From NCBI GenBank assembly GCA_940746715.1, contig CALNWN010000002.1, positions 186,001-250,000 on the forward strand: 64,000 bases of DNA, written 5' to 3'. The position numbers and the translations under genes were made by a program. The notes under the pieces were generated by a model. The model was not told where the DNA came from and did no database searches. It worked only from the letters and a program-made list of their open reading frames with translations. Numbering within the stretch: the stretch's first letter is position 1; each line of letters starts with the position of its first letter. This DNA is from an uncultured Paraburkholderia sp. Its GTDB lineage: Bacteria > Pseudomonadota > Gammaproteobacteria > Burkholderiales > Burkholderiaceae. Of this stretch, positions 50,984 through 59,849 are shown in pieces.

Positions 50984-52291
50984 ATGGATTCCCTGCAACG
51001 CTATTTCGGACTCGACGCGGCCGGCACCAATCTGCGCACGGAAGTGCTCGCCGGCCTGACCACCTTTCTGACGATGGCCTACATCATCTTCGTGAACCCG
51101 GCGATCCTGGGCGACGCGGGGATGCCGAAAGACGCGGTGTTCGTCGCCACCTGCCTCGTGGCAGCGCTGGCCTCGCTGATCATGGGCCTCTACGCGAATT
51201 ACCCGATCGCGCTCGCGCCCGGCATGGGACTCAACGCGTATTTCGCGTACACCGTGGTCAAAGGCATGGGGTTCACGTGGCAGGCCGCGCTCGGCGCGGT
51301 GTTCATCTCCGGTTGCCTCTTTCTCGTCGTCACGCTGTTCCGGGTGCGCGAGGTGATCGTTAAAGGCATTCCGCATTCCATCCGCATTGCCATTACCGGT
51401 GGCATCGGCCTCTTTCTCGCGATCATTTCGCTGAAGACTGCGGGCGTCGTGGTCGGCAATCCGGCCACGCTCGTCACGCTCGGCGACCTGCACAACCCGC
51501 ATGTGGTGCTCGCGATCATCGGCTTTTTCGCCATCGTGACCGTGACGCTCGACTATCTGCGCGTGCGCGGCGCGATCCTGATCGGTATCGTGGGCGTGAC
51601 GGTGCTGAGCTTCTTCTTCGGCGGCAATCAGTTCCACGGCATCGTCTCCACTCCGCCGTCCATTGCGCCGACGCTACTCCAGCTCGACATTCGCGGCGCG
51701 CTGTCCACCGGCGTGCTGAACGTGATCCTGGTGTTCTTCCTCGTCGAACTGTTCGATGCAACGGGCACGCTGATGGGCGGGGCCAATCGCGCGGGTCTGC
51801 TGGTGGAAGGCAAGATGCACCGGCTGAACCGGGCGCTGCTCGCGGACAGCACCGCGATTCTGGCCGGCTCGATGCTCGGCACGTCGTCGACGACTGCTTA
51901 TATCGAAAACGCGTCGGGCGTGCAGGCAGGCGGCCGCACCGGCGTGACGGCCATCACGGTGGCCGTGCTGTTCCCGGCCGCGCTGTTCTTCGCGCCGCTC
52001 GCAGGCGTGGTGCCGGGCTACGCGACGGCGCCGGCGCTGCTCTACGTGTCGTGCCTGATGCTGCGCGAAATGCTGGACCTGCCGTGGGACGACGCAACCG
52101 AAGTCGTGCCCGCGGCGCTCACCGCCCTGCTGATGCCGTTCACCTACTCCATCGCCAATGGCGTGGCGTTCGGCTTCATCTCGTATGCGGGACTGAAACT
52201 GCTGACGGGCCGCGCGCGCCAGGTGAAGCTCGTCGTGTGGATCATCGCGGCGGTTTTCCTGTTCCACTATTTCTATCTCGGCAGCGAATAG
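50984..52291 (+). CDS. NCS2-family purine permease (AzgA/GhxP-like)
   Basis: Intact, 435 residues with about 12-14 membrane helices. Start ATG 50984 (MDSLQRYFGLDAAGTNLRTE). AzgA-type markers: TTFLTMAYIIFVNPAILGDA, ANYPIALAPGMGLNAYFAYT (helix 3), the conserved acidic helix VFFLVELFDATGTLMGGANR and LGTSSTTAYIENASGVQAGG. This subfamily imports adenine, guanine or hypoxanthine with protons across the inner membrane. The exact base cannot be told from sequence. It is a lone gene with a short leader and no purine riboswitch that I can see. Confidence 0.93.
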   Translation: MDSLQRYFGLDAAGTNLRTEVLAGLTTFLTMAYIIFVNPAILGDAGMPKDAVFVATCLVAALASLIMGLYANYPIALAPGMGLNAYFAYTVVKGMGFTWQAALGAVFISGCLFLVVTLFRVREVIVKGIPHSIRIAITGGIGLFLAIISLKTAGVVVGNPATLVTLGDLHNPHVVLAIIGFFAIVTVTLDYLRVRGAILIGIVGVTVLSFFFGGNQFHGIVSTPPSIAPTLLQLDIRGALSTGVLNVILVFFLVELFDATGTLMGGANRAGLLVEGKMHRLNRALLADSTAILAGSMLGTSSTTAYIENASGVQAGGRTGVTAITVAVLFPAALFFAPLAGVVPGYATAPALLYVSCLMLREMLDLPWDDATEVVPAALTALLMPFTYSIANGVAFGFISYAGLKLLTGRARQVKLVVWIIAAVFLFHYFYLGSE

Positions 52292-52327
52292 TCCTGCACC
52301 GGGCGGGCGTGCCGATGCGCTCGGGCA

Positions 52328-52618
52328 TCAGGCGCGCCAGTTCGCCTCGTAAAAGCGCACATAGCCGCTGCGCAGCATCACGCACTGCGCGCTTGTCTCC
52401 GACAACAGGCGCCGCGTGGCGGCTTCAATGCGCTCGCGGTGCGTGTGGAATGCGCCGACCATGTCTTCGAGGCGCGGCGAGGCGGCGCCGAAGTGATCTT
52501 CGAGTGCTTCCGCGGTGATTATGCACTCCACCCTCTGCCCATCGACCAGCGCCGGAAACGCCAGGGTGAGTTCGCGACCTGAATATTCAGGGCTTTCATT
52601 CGGGAAAAGGATCTGCAT
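52328..52618 (-). CDS. DUF1488 family protein, intact copy
   Basis: 96 residues from ATG 52618, preceded by AGGTGAC. It begins MQILFPNESPEYSGRELTLA and has the same IITAEALEDHFGAASPRLED core and the C-terminal MLRSGYVRFYEANWRA that define the family. It is the functional paralogue of the broken gene at 10533. DUF1488 proteins are small, soluble and of unknown role. Confidence 0.85.
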   Translation of the reverse strand: MQILFPNESPEYSGRELTLAFPALVDGQRVECIITAEALEDHFGAASPRLEDMVGAFHTHRERIEAATRRLLSETSAQCVMLRSGYVRFYEANWRA

Positions 52619-53098
52619 GGGAGTCACCTGGAAGTTAGGCACTGCGCACGATTCGCATGGGTAATGCGCACGCCGGTTACACCTGATCGCGCCTCCAGCT
52701 TCTTCCTCCTTGTCCAATGCCGGCGACGCGGGCTCGTCATCCACGGCGCGCGAGCATAGTTCGCGCCTCGCGAGGATGATTTGATTCACTTTAGACGAGT
52801 TCGGGCGCGGCGCAAGTTTTCCTTTTTATTGGCCTGACGCCGGTGCGGGTTAAGAGTGGATGCTAGGAAAGCTTGCCTGTGTGCGTACTCGTGCGTCCCA
52901 GTGCGCATTGGCGCGCATTGCGCCTGAGCCAAGCCGGCACGACCTGTGCAGGATGCGCCGCACGCCGCGGTGTTTTCCCTGCCGCGCGCGGGGCTTTTAC
53001 TCCTGTAATATCGGTGTTCGGCCGCACGCGCGCATGCTGCGCTGCGGCATGAAACGGCGGGCAACGTACCCGCCGCCTCGCTCATCCGGAGACATGCC
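52619..53098. other. 480-bp divergent intergenic region, no gene
   Basis: Between the minus-strand DUF1488 gene and the plus-strand activator. Contains short GCGCATTG repeats near 52910 (GTGCGCATTGGCGCGCATTG). No conserved coding fragment and no -24/-12 element were seen. Confidence 0.4.
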
Positions 53099-55079
53099 TT
53101 GAGCCATCGCCCCGCCACGTCGCCCAGCATCGGTCGGACCGATGTCATCGCGCAAGCTCACGCACGTTCGCTCGAACTCGGGCTGCGCGCGTCCGAAGTG
53201 CCGGACTTTCATCCGCTGCGCCGGCCCGCGCTGCGCGAGCTGGTGGATCGCAATCAGTCGCTTTACACGCACGCGCTGCCGGTCATGGAAACGCTGCATG
53301 CGCAGATCGTCGACACGCAAAGCATGGTGCTGCTCACCGACAGTCAGGGCGTGATCCTGCATAGTCTCGGCGACAGCGACTTCGTCGAGAAGGCGAACCG
53401 CGTCGCGCTGTGCCCGGGCATCTCGTGGGCCGAGGCCGATCGCGGCACCAATGCCATCGGCACGGCGCTCGTCGACGGACAGCCGACCGTGGTCCACGCC
53501 GACGAACACTTCCTGCACGCGAACCGCATTCTCACGTGCTCGTGCGCGCCGATTGCGGATCCGTTCGGGCGCACCATCGGCGCGCTCGACGTGAGCGGCG
53601 ACACCCGCGGCTTTCACAAGCACACGCTCGCGCTCGTGGGGATGTCGGCGCAGATGATCGAGAATCATCTGTTCTCCAATCAATTCGCCGATGCCGTCCG
53701 CGTGCATTTTCACGCCCGCGCGGAATTCATCGGCACGCTGTTCGAGGGGCTCGCCGCATTCGGCGCCGACGGCCCGTTCCTGTCGGCGAATCGCAGCGCG
53801 CTGTTCCAGTTCGGACAACCGCTCGCGGCGCTGCAGGGGCAGCCGTTCGAGGCGCTCTTCGGCGTCGCATTCGCCCATGTCTTGCAGCGGCTCGCGCGCG
53901 CCCGGCGACCATGTCATGCTCACGTTGCCAAGCGGCGTGCGGGTTGTCGCGCGCGGCGAATATTCGGCGCAGCGTTATGTGGGGCCGGCAGCGGAGGTCG
54001 TCGATGTCGCGACGGTGCGCGCGCCTGCCTCGAACGCCGTGCGTCAGGCGCCGCGCATTGCCGGCGAGGAGCCGCTCGCCACCCTGCCAACGCTCGACAC
54101 CGGCGACGCGCAAGTCGCCGCGATTCTGCGGCGCGTCGCCAAGGTGCGCGGCCGCGACATTACGATCCTGATACTCGGTAAAACGGGCACCGGCAAGGAA
54201 TGGCTCGCGCGCGCCATCCATCACGATTCGCCGCGGCGCGCGGCGCCTTTCGTCGCGTTAAATTGCGCGTCGCTGCCGGACACGCTGATCGAGGCCGAGT
54301 TGTTCGGCTACGAAGACGGTGCGTTCACCGGCGCCAAAAAACGCGGCAGCGTCGGCAAGATCGTGCAGGCCGACGGCGGCACGCTGTTCCTCGACGAAAT
54401 CGGCGATATGCCGCTCGCGCAGCAGGTGCGGCTCATGCGTGTGCTGCAGGAGCGCACGGTGGTGCCGCTCGGCGGCACGCGCGCGATTCCGGTGGATCTG
54501 CGAATCGTCTGCGCGACGCACTGCAACCTGCGCGCCATGATCGACGAAGGCACCTTCCGCGAAGACCTGTATTACCGCATCAACGGATTGGTCGTGACGT
54601 TGCCCGCGCTGCGCGAGCGCACGGATCTCGCCGCGCTGGTCACGCGCATGCTGGAGCTTCAGCGCGAGGGCGAAGGCTTGCCGCACCGCGTGTCGCCGCA
54701 AGTGCTGGAGCGCTTCATGCAATCGCGTTGGCCGGGCAATCTGCGGCAACTGGCGAACGTTCTGCGCACCGCGAGCATCATGGCCGAGGGTGCGGATCAG
54801 ATCGAGCTCGACGATCTGCCGGAAGATTTCCTGCACGATTGCCCCGATGCCGCGGCGAACGGGAGCGTGTCCGTCACGCTCGCCGGCGGAGAAGACGGGA
54901 AAGGCACTGCGTTGGACGCGCAGGCGCCCACGCCGTCGCGCATGGAAAACTGGCAGGCGACGTTGATCGCGCAAACGCTCGCGCGGCTCGACGGCAATGT
55001 GTCGGCGGCGGCACGCGAACTGGGACTCGCGCGCAACACGGTGTACCGTTATTTGCGGCGCGGCGGCACGACTCACTGA
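53099..55079 (+). pseudogene. AcoR-type sigma-54-dependent activator, one frameshift
   Basis: The best start is TTG 53099 with CGGAGAC upstream; the nearby ATG 53094 hits a stop at once. The N-terminal GAF-type sensor (TLHAQIVDTQSMVLLTDSQG, NAIGTALVDGQPTVVHADEH) runs to about 53900, where one indel shifts the frame. The second frame has the AAA+ domain with Walker A ILGKTGTGKEW, the sigma-54 contact loop GAFTGA, Walker B GGTLFLDEIGDM, and a Fis-type HTH (AARELGLARNTVYRYLRR). Relatives activate acetoin or alcohol dehydrogenase operons; no such target is adjacent. Translation from an internal start could give a sensorless, possibly unregulated activator. Confidence 0.88.
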
Positions 55080-55156
55080 CGCATGCACCGCGCAATCGCC
55101 GGTGCGAAGCGGCGCGAGCGTGTAAAGTGCGACGAGCCCCGTCACGCCTTCACACG

Positions 55157-55473
55157 ATGTCCGATTCAGACCGTCCGCCTCTCGTTCGCATCGAGCCGCT
55201 TGGCCGCAGCTTCGAGGCGCCCGACTCGCTCACCATTCTCGAAGCCGCCGGTTTCGCCGATCTGCGTTTGCCGCGCTCGTGCCGCAACGGCACGTGCCGC
55301 ACGTGTATCTGCAAAATGACGGCGGGACAGGTGCGCTACACGATCGAATGACCGGGTCTGAGCCGCGAGGAAAGCAGGAAGGCTATATCCTGCCGTGCGT
55401 GGCCATTGCGCAAACCGACGTGGTGATAGAAGCGCCCGACGCCATCGCACTGCCGGCGCGCGAAACCGGCTAA
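55157..55473 (+). pseudogene. 2Fe-2S plant-type ferredoxin, stop and frameshift
   Basis: ATG 55157 (MSDSDRPPLVRIEPLGRSFE). Three cluster cysteines lie in LPRSCRNGTCRTCICKM and the fourth in GYILPCVAIAQ. TGG has become TGA at 55349-55351 (VRYTIE-PGLSREE), and one A is missing from the following GAAAAG, shifting the frame before KQEGYILPC. The product would lack the last cysteine and so the cluster. It follows the activator by 77 bases on the same strand. Confidence 0.9.
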
Positions 55474-55489
55474 GCGCCTTGAACAGATT

Positions 55490-55693
55490 TCAGTCGAGCT
55501 GCGCGAAGCGCGGCATCGTCACGCCTTCATGCCCGATCCGCTCGAAAAACACCGAGGCCGGGCGCGTCCAGATCGTGCCGTTGCTCGCCTTGTAGACGAT
55601 CATCGTGACAGACGGATCGAACTCGAGCGTCGCCTCGCAGATCAGTTCGTAAATGCCGCCTTTGTAGTGGCGATAGCGCGTGATGGTCGTCAT
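55490..55693 (-). CDS. DUF1653 domain protein (67 aa)
   Basis: ATG 55693. The whole protein is one DUF1653 domain: TRYRHYKGGIYELICEATLE, then VTMIVYKASNGTIWTRPASV and FFERI. This fold is a small beta-barrel that occurs alone or attached to metabolic enzymes; function unknown. Intact; it sits 31 bases downstream of the YheO-type regulator on the same strand and may be co-transcribed. Confidence 0.88.
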   Translation of the reverse strand: MTTITRYRHYKGGIYELICEATLEFDPSVTMIVYKASNGTIWTRPASVFFERIGHEGVTMPRFAQLD

Positions 55694-55724
55694 CGAATTC
55701 TCCGGGCGCGGGCGGTGCCGCCGC

Positions 55725-56369
55725 TCACGCGCCTTCCTTCATCTGTTTGAGGATTTTGTAGACGGTGGCGCGGCCCATGGTCAGCACAGCCGCCACGTAG
55801 TTCGCCGAGCTGCGGCCGCGAAACGCGCCTTGCGCGTGCAGCGCCTCGACGATTTCGCGCTTGTGCTCGCGCGTGAGCGCGTTGATGCCGATCTGCCGCT
55901 CGCGCAGCCACGTGTGCAGATACGTGTTGATGCGGTCTTGCCAGTCGTCGCGGAACAGGTCCTCGGCCGGGGCGTCGGTCAGATTGCCGCCTTTGATGAA
56001 GAGGTCGAGCGTGGAGCGCACGTCTTCGAAGACCGCGATATTGAAGTTGATGCACAGCATGCCGGCCGGCTTGCCGGTGTCGTCGAACAGAATGTTGCTC
56101 ACGCAACGCATGCGGCGGCCGTCCCAATTGAGCTTCTCGTAGGGACCGATGGTGCGCCTGCGCGCCGCGTAGTGCACCTCGTCGAGCACCGAGGGGCCGC
56201 CCACTTCGAGCTTCGACAGATTGTTCACGAGATACGCGATGGTCTGGTCGCGCAGGTCGTGAATCACGACTTCGGCGCACGGATAGAAAAGCGCCGCAAT
56301 GCCGTCGGCGATGGGAGCGTAGCGTTCGAGCAGCAGGTCTTTCACGGGGGACGCGGTTGTCTGGCGCAC
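55725..56369 (-). CDS. YheO/DauR-type transcriptional regulator (PAS-like + HTH)
   Basis: Intact, 214 residues from GTG 56369 (RQTTASPVKDLLLERYAPIA); another GTG lies eight codons later and neither has a clear ribosome site. The N-terminal YheO domain (residues about 10-120) has FYPCAEVVIHDLRDQTIAYL and AGMLCINFNIAVFEDV. The C-terminal HTH_22 has TREHKREIVEALHAQGAFRG and NYVAAVLTMGRATVYKILKQ. DauR represses a D-arginine catabolic operon; other members control D-amino acid or S-containing amino acid use. No such operon is adjacent. Confidence 0.88.
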   Translation of the reverse strand: MRQTTASPVKDLLLERYAPIADGIAALFYPCAEVVIHDLRDQTIAYLVNNLSKLEVGGPSVLDEVHYAARRRTIGPYEKLNWDGRRMRCVSNILFDDTGKPAGMLCINFNIAVFEDVRSTLDLFIKGGNLTDAPAEDLFRDDWQDRINTYLHTWLRERQIGINALTREHKREIVEALHAQGAFRGRSSANYVAAVLTMGRATVYKILKQMKEGA

Positions 56370-56920
56370 GGGAGAATGACGAACGGTGTTCGGGGTGCGT
56401 TTTAAGGGCGATGCCCGGCTTCAGGACCGGCAGCGCATTCCTGCGTTGCCTCGCGCGGCAACTCGCCATTGTAGCCACCCGGCCGGGCGATCTGGGCGCC
56501 CGGGGAACTTTTTGCTATCCAATCAGCCCTATTTAGTGCATCATATTGAAATAGTCGTATTCCGCATTGGCAGCACTGGCAGTCTCTACTGGGGCATCTC
56601 CGCAGCATCCCCGACTGTTCGACCGCCGCCCGTCGGCGATCCCGTCACTCCGGCAATGCGCCGCCTGCATTAGCCGTCGCGAGTTGTGTAGCTGAGCTGT
56701 TCAGCTGAGTTTCAGCTTTCACGCGCCCGGTGTCCACGCGACATCAGCGTGTTTCTTCTCCATCGAATCCGCGAATTTGCGCGGCGCGCTCAAGCCTTTT
56801 CCATCGGGCCTGCGCCAACTTTTTCCATGGCGGCGCGCCTTCTGGTGCTGCGCTGCCCCGCCTGCCGTGCCGCGCGTAACACGTGTGACACGCCGGCCAC
56901 GTAATACGGGACATGTGCTT
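56370..56920. other. 551-bp intergenic region, no supported gene
   Basis: Upstream of the YheO-type regulator (minus) and the small gene at 56921. It includes an AT-rich promoter-like patch (56515-56560) and a small dyad AGCTGA-GCTGT-TCAGCT near 56690. A 72-codon minus-strand frame covers part of it without family resemblance. Confidence 0.4.
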
Positions 56921-57200
56921 ATGAACTCAGCAGTCAAGACCTACAAGGGTTACGAGATTCACCCGCTCGTCTATCCGCGCCGTCCCACGAACGGCCGACG
57001 AGCCGCAACGCGGACGCCGGCTACGACGCGTCGGTGCGTATCTGCCGCGTGGGCGCGAATCCGGCGGCCGACGGCCGCGTGTTCCGCCTGCAGTATCTGT
57101 TTCCGTTCGACGGCACGGGCAAGGCGCGCATTGCGTGCACGGCTCACGCCGCTCAGAGATCGACGGCCGCGTGGACGGCCAGTCGGTCGCCGATCTCTGA
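56921..57200 (+). pseudogene. Small hypothetical protein, frameshifted (~93 codons)
   Basis: ATG 56921 (MNSAVKTYKGYEIHPLVYPR) begins a coherent protein. A break near 56985 moves the continuation (NADAGYDASVRICRVGANP, FRLQYLFPFDGTGKARIACT) into other frames, ending VDGQSVADL with TGA at 57198-57200. The length is one base over a whole codon number. I do not recognise a named family. The last 52 bases are covered by a long inverted repeat. Confidence 0.6.
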
Positions 57201-57204
57201 GCGG
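57149..57204. repeat. 14-bp perfect inverted repeat (CCGCTCAGAGATCG / CGATCTCTGAGCGG)
   Basis: Arms at 57149-57162 and 57191-57204 with a 28-base loop. The right arm contains the stop codon of the hypothetical gene at 56921. There is no T tract. It could form a strong hairpin in RNA, or have arisen by templated copying of one arm onto the other. Confidence 0.7.
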
Positions 57205-57333
57205 CGTTGACGGCGCCTGAGCCGTTGCCGCACACCGCGGGCGTGGTGAGCCTCCCGCCCGCAACCGTATCTGCTGCCGCGCCGCCCGCCAGGCGTCGCG
57301 CACCCCCCCTATCCCATCGACCAGGAGTTATGC

Positions 57334-57609
57334 ATGGCGAAAGAAGAACTGCTTGAACTTGACGGTATCGTCGACGAAGTCCTTCCGGACAGCCGTTACC
57401 GCGTGACGCTCGACAACGGCGTCGTGGTTGGCGCTTACGCGTCCGGGCACATGCGCAAGAACCACATTCGTATTCTCGCGGGCGACCGCGTGACGCTGGA
57501 ACTGTCGGTCTATGACCTGACCAAAGGCCGGATCAACTTCCGTCACAAGGACGAACGCGCCGGCGGTGGCGGCGCCGCTCGACCCGGCTCGCAGATGCGC
57601 CGCCGTTAA
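57334..57609 (+). CDS. infA: Translation initiation factor IF-1, long form
   Basis: Intact, 91 residues from ATG 57334 with CCAGGAG upstream. S1/OB-fold: [40 protein letters not shown] and [22 protein letters not shown]-1 binds the ribosomal A site during initiation. Standard bacterial IF-1 is 72 residues; this one has a glycine/arginine tail ([15 protein letters not shown]), as in the second infA copy of Burkholderia. It is not in the ribosomal-protein operon, so it is probably the accessory copy. Confidence 0.95.
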   Translation: MAKEELLELDGIVDEVLPDSRYRVTLDNGVVVGAYASGHMRKNHIRILAGDRVTLELSVYDLTKGRINFRHKDERAGGGGAARPGSQMRRR

Positions 57610-58034
57610 GGCGCAATAGCACGCGGGCCGCGCGGACTGTTCGCGCGAGCGGGCTTCCTCGTGGATTCTCCGCGTGGCGTTTGCCGCGGCCCTGCAGTCA
57701 TGTCGTACGCGAAGCCCTGAGCGCGCCTTTTCCGCTCTGGTTCAGATCGAACCGGAAAAGTCGCGCTTCGGCTCTGTTTCGTTTGAGCCGCCGCGACAAT
57801 ATCGCTGCGACGGTTGTGGCGATGCCTCTCATACTCTCTCCTCTCCTACCGTCCCAGGCGTTGATCCGCTCTCTCAGTCGCGCCTCACGCGCCGTTGTGC
57901 TTCTCTCTCTACGATCGCCCAGCATGCGCCGCTTCGGTGCATAGCCCACGCATGCCCTTTCGCGGTGCGCCGCCTCTCGCCGAAAATCCGGCGCAAGCGC
58001 CCGGTTTCCTTGCACACAGGGCCTCGGCGGCCAT
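57610..58034. other. 425-bp intergenic region upstream of the sigma-54 promoter
   Basis: No coding remnant recognised. It would be where an NtrC-type activator binds, but I found no clear GCAC-N-GTGC dyad. Confidence 0.4.
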
Positions 58035-58050
58035 TGGCACGGAATTTGCT
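58035..58050 (+). promoter_or_regulatory. Sigma-54 (-24/-12) promoter of nasT-nasS
   Basis: TGGCACG-GAAT-TTGCT matches the RpoN consensus TGGCACG-N4-TTGCW at every defined position. The nasT start codon lies 35 bases past the promoter end. Position and function fit nitrogen control of nitrate sensing. Confidence 0.85.
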
Positions 58051-58084
58051 CTGACGATGCTCAGCCGTCGATTGCCACTTGCCC

Positions 58085-58644
58085 ATGCTGCGTGTTCTCC
58101 TCGTCACCGACACCGATAAGCCGATAGGCAACCTGCGCGACGCGCTCGCCCGCCTCGGTTACGAGATGCTGGCGAGCACCGCGACGCCGCACGCGCTGCA
58201 CAGCACGGTCCAGAGCGAGCGGCCGGACGTCATCATCATCGATACGGATTCGCCCTCGCGCGATACGCTGGAGCAGCTCGCGGTGATGAACGCCACCGCG
58301 CCGCGGCCCGTCCTGATGTTCAGCCACGACGCCAACCAGCAGTTGATCCGCGACGCCGTCGGCGCAGGCGTGACCGCCTATCTCGTCGAAGGACTCGAAA
58401 CCGGACGGCTCGCGCCGATTCTCGAAGTCGCGCTCGCCCGCTTCGCGCAGGAGTCGCAACTGCGCGAACGCCTTGCACAGGTCGAGAACGAACTCGCCGA
58501 ACGCAAGCTGATCGACCGCGCCAAACGCCTGCTGAGGGATCAGCAGAAACTCACGAGCACGCCGCCTACGCCATGCTGCGCAAACGCGCAATGAACCAGG
58601 GCGTCAAGCTCGCCGAGGTCGCGCGCGATCGTCGCGGCGGCTGA
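58085..58644 (+). pseudogene. nasT: NasT-type ANTAR antiterminator, frameshifted in the RNA-binding domain
   Basis: ATG 58085 (MLRVLLVTDTDKPIGNLRDA). The pseudo-receiver domain is intact (PDVIIIDTDSPSRDTLEQLA, AYLVEGLETGRLAPIL), as is the coiled coil up to LIDRAKRLLRDQQKL. One base is lost near 58552, so the ANTAR core (AYAMLRKRAMNQGVKLAEVA) is in another frame, and a second small shift occurs near 58625. NasT binds leader RNA of nitrate assimilation operons to prevent termination; without the ANTAR domain it cannot. It is driven by a sigma-54 promoter and followed by nasS. Confidence 0.88.
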
Positions 58645-58666
58645 ATCGCCCAAGTGAAGCCTGTCC

Positions 58667-59828
58667 ATGAACTCTGCCAGCCACCTCGCTTCGTCGTCCG
58701 CGTCTTCTGCATTCGGGCAACTCGAGAAAACGCATCTGCGGCTCGGCTTCGTCGCGCTCGCGGACGCCGCGTCGCTCGTCGCCGCCCAGCTGCTCGAATT
58801 CGGCCATGCGCACGGACTCACGCTCGAACTGTCGCGCCAGCCTTCCTGGGCGGCCGTGCGCGACAAGCTGATTTCCGGCGACCTCGACGCGGCGCATACG
58901 CTGTACGGCCTCGTCTACGGTGTGCAATTGGGCCTCGGCGGTCCGCAAACGGACATGGCCGTGCTGATGGTGCTCAACCGCAACGGCCAGGCGGTCACCC
59001 TGTCCAACCGTCTCGCGGATGCCCTCGCCGAACACGGCACGTTGCGGTAAGCGCTCGCCGCGCTCGGCCGCAAGCCGGTGTTCGCGCAGACCTTTCCCAC
59101 CGGCACGCACGCGATGTGGCTGTACTACTGGCTCGCCGCGCAGGGTGTGCACCCGTTGCGCGAGATCGAAAGCGTGGTGATTCCGCCGCAGATGGTCGCG
59201 GCGCTCGCCGAAGACCGGCTTGACGGCCTTTGCGTCGGCAAACCGTGGAATGCGATGGCCGCATAGGCGAAGGGCGTCGGCAAAACGGTCGCCTATACGA
59301 GCGAAGTGTGGCCCGATCATCCCGAGAAAGTGCTCGCGTGCCGCCGCGATTTTGTGAGCGCACATCCGAATACCGCGCGGGCGCTCGTGCAGACGATGCT
59401 CGAAGCATGCCGCTGGCTCGACGGCGCCGGGCACCGCAATGAAATCGCGCGCTGGCTCGCGCGGCCGGAGTACATCGGGATAGACGAAGCGCTGATCGCG
59501 GCGCGCTTTGGCGACGCGATTCCCGCAACGGTGCCGCACGGTTTGCCCGTGCGCTTCTTCGACGACGGCGCCGTGAGCTACCCGTGGCCATTCGAGGGCG
59601 CCTGGTTCCTGACGCAATTCGAGCGCTGGGGCATGATCGACGCGCGCGGCGATTACGCGCAAATCGCCGGGGCGATCAATCAGACGCTGCTGTATCGCGA
59701 GGCGGCCGCCCAGGTGAAGGTCGCCGTGCCGGCGGAAGAACCCCGCGCAAACGTTCATGGACGGCACGACATGGCCAAGCACCACGTCCGCCGCTGCTTT
59801 CGCACAACACTTTTCGATTCGCAGATAA
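58667..59828 (+). pseudogene. nasS: NasS-type nitrate sensor (NrtA/CmpA family), two stops and a late frameshift
   Basis: ATG 58667 (MNSASHLASSSASSAFGQLE) gives no signal peptide, which points to the cytoplasmic sensor NasS rather than a periplasmic NrtA. The frame is continuous over TAA at 59048-59050 (HGTLR-ALAALGRKPVFAQT) and TAG at 59264-59266 (GKPWNAMAA-AKGVGKTV). NrtA-type ligand motifs follow: FPTGTHAMWLYYWLAAQGVH and FEGAWFLTQFERWGMI. A shift near 59745 displaces the C-terminus (TFMDGTTWPS). NasS holds NasT until nitrate or nitrite binds. No transporter or nitrate reductase gene follows within the window. Confidence 0.88.
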
Positions 59829-59849
59829 AGACTCAACGCGCGGCCTGCG

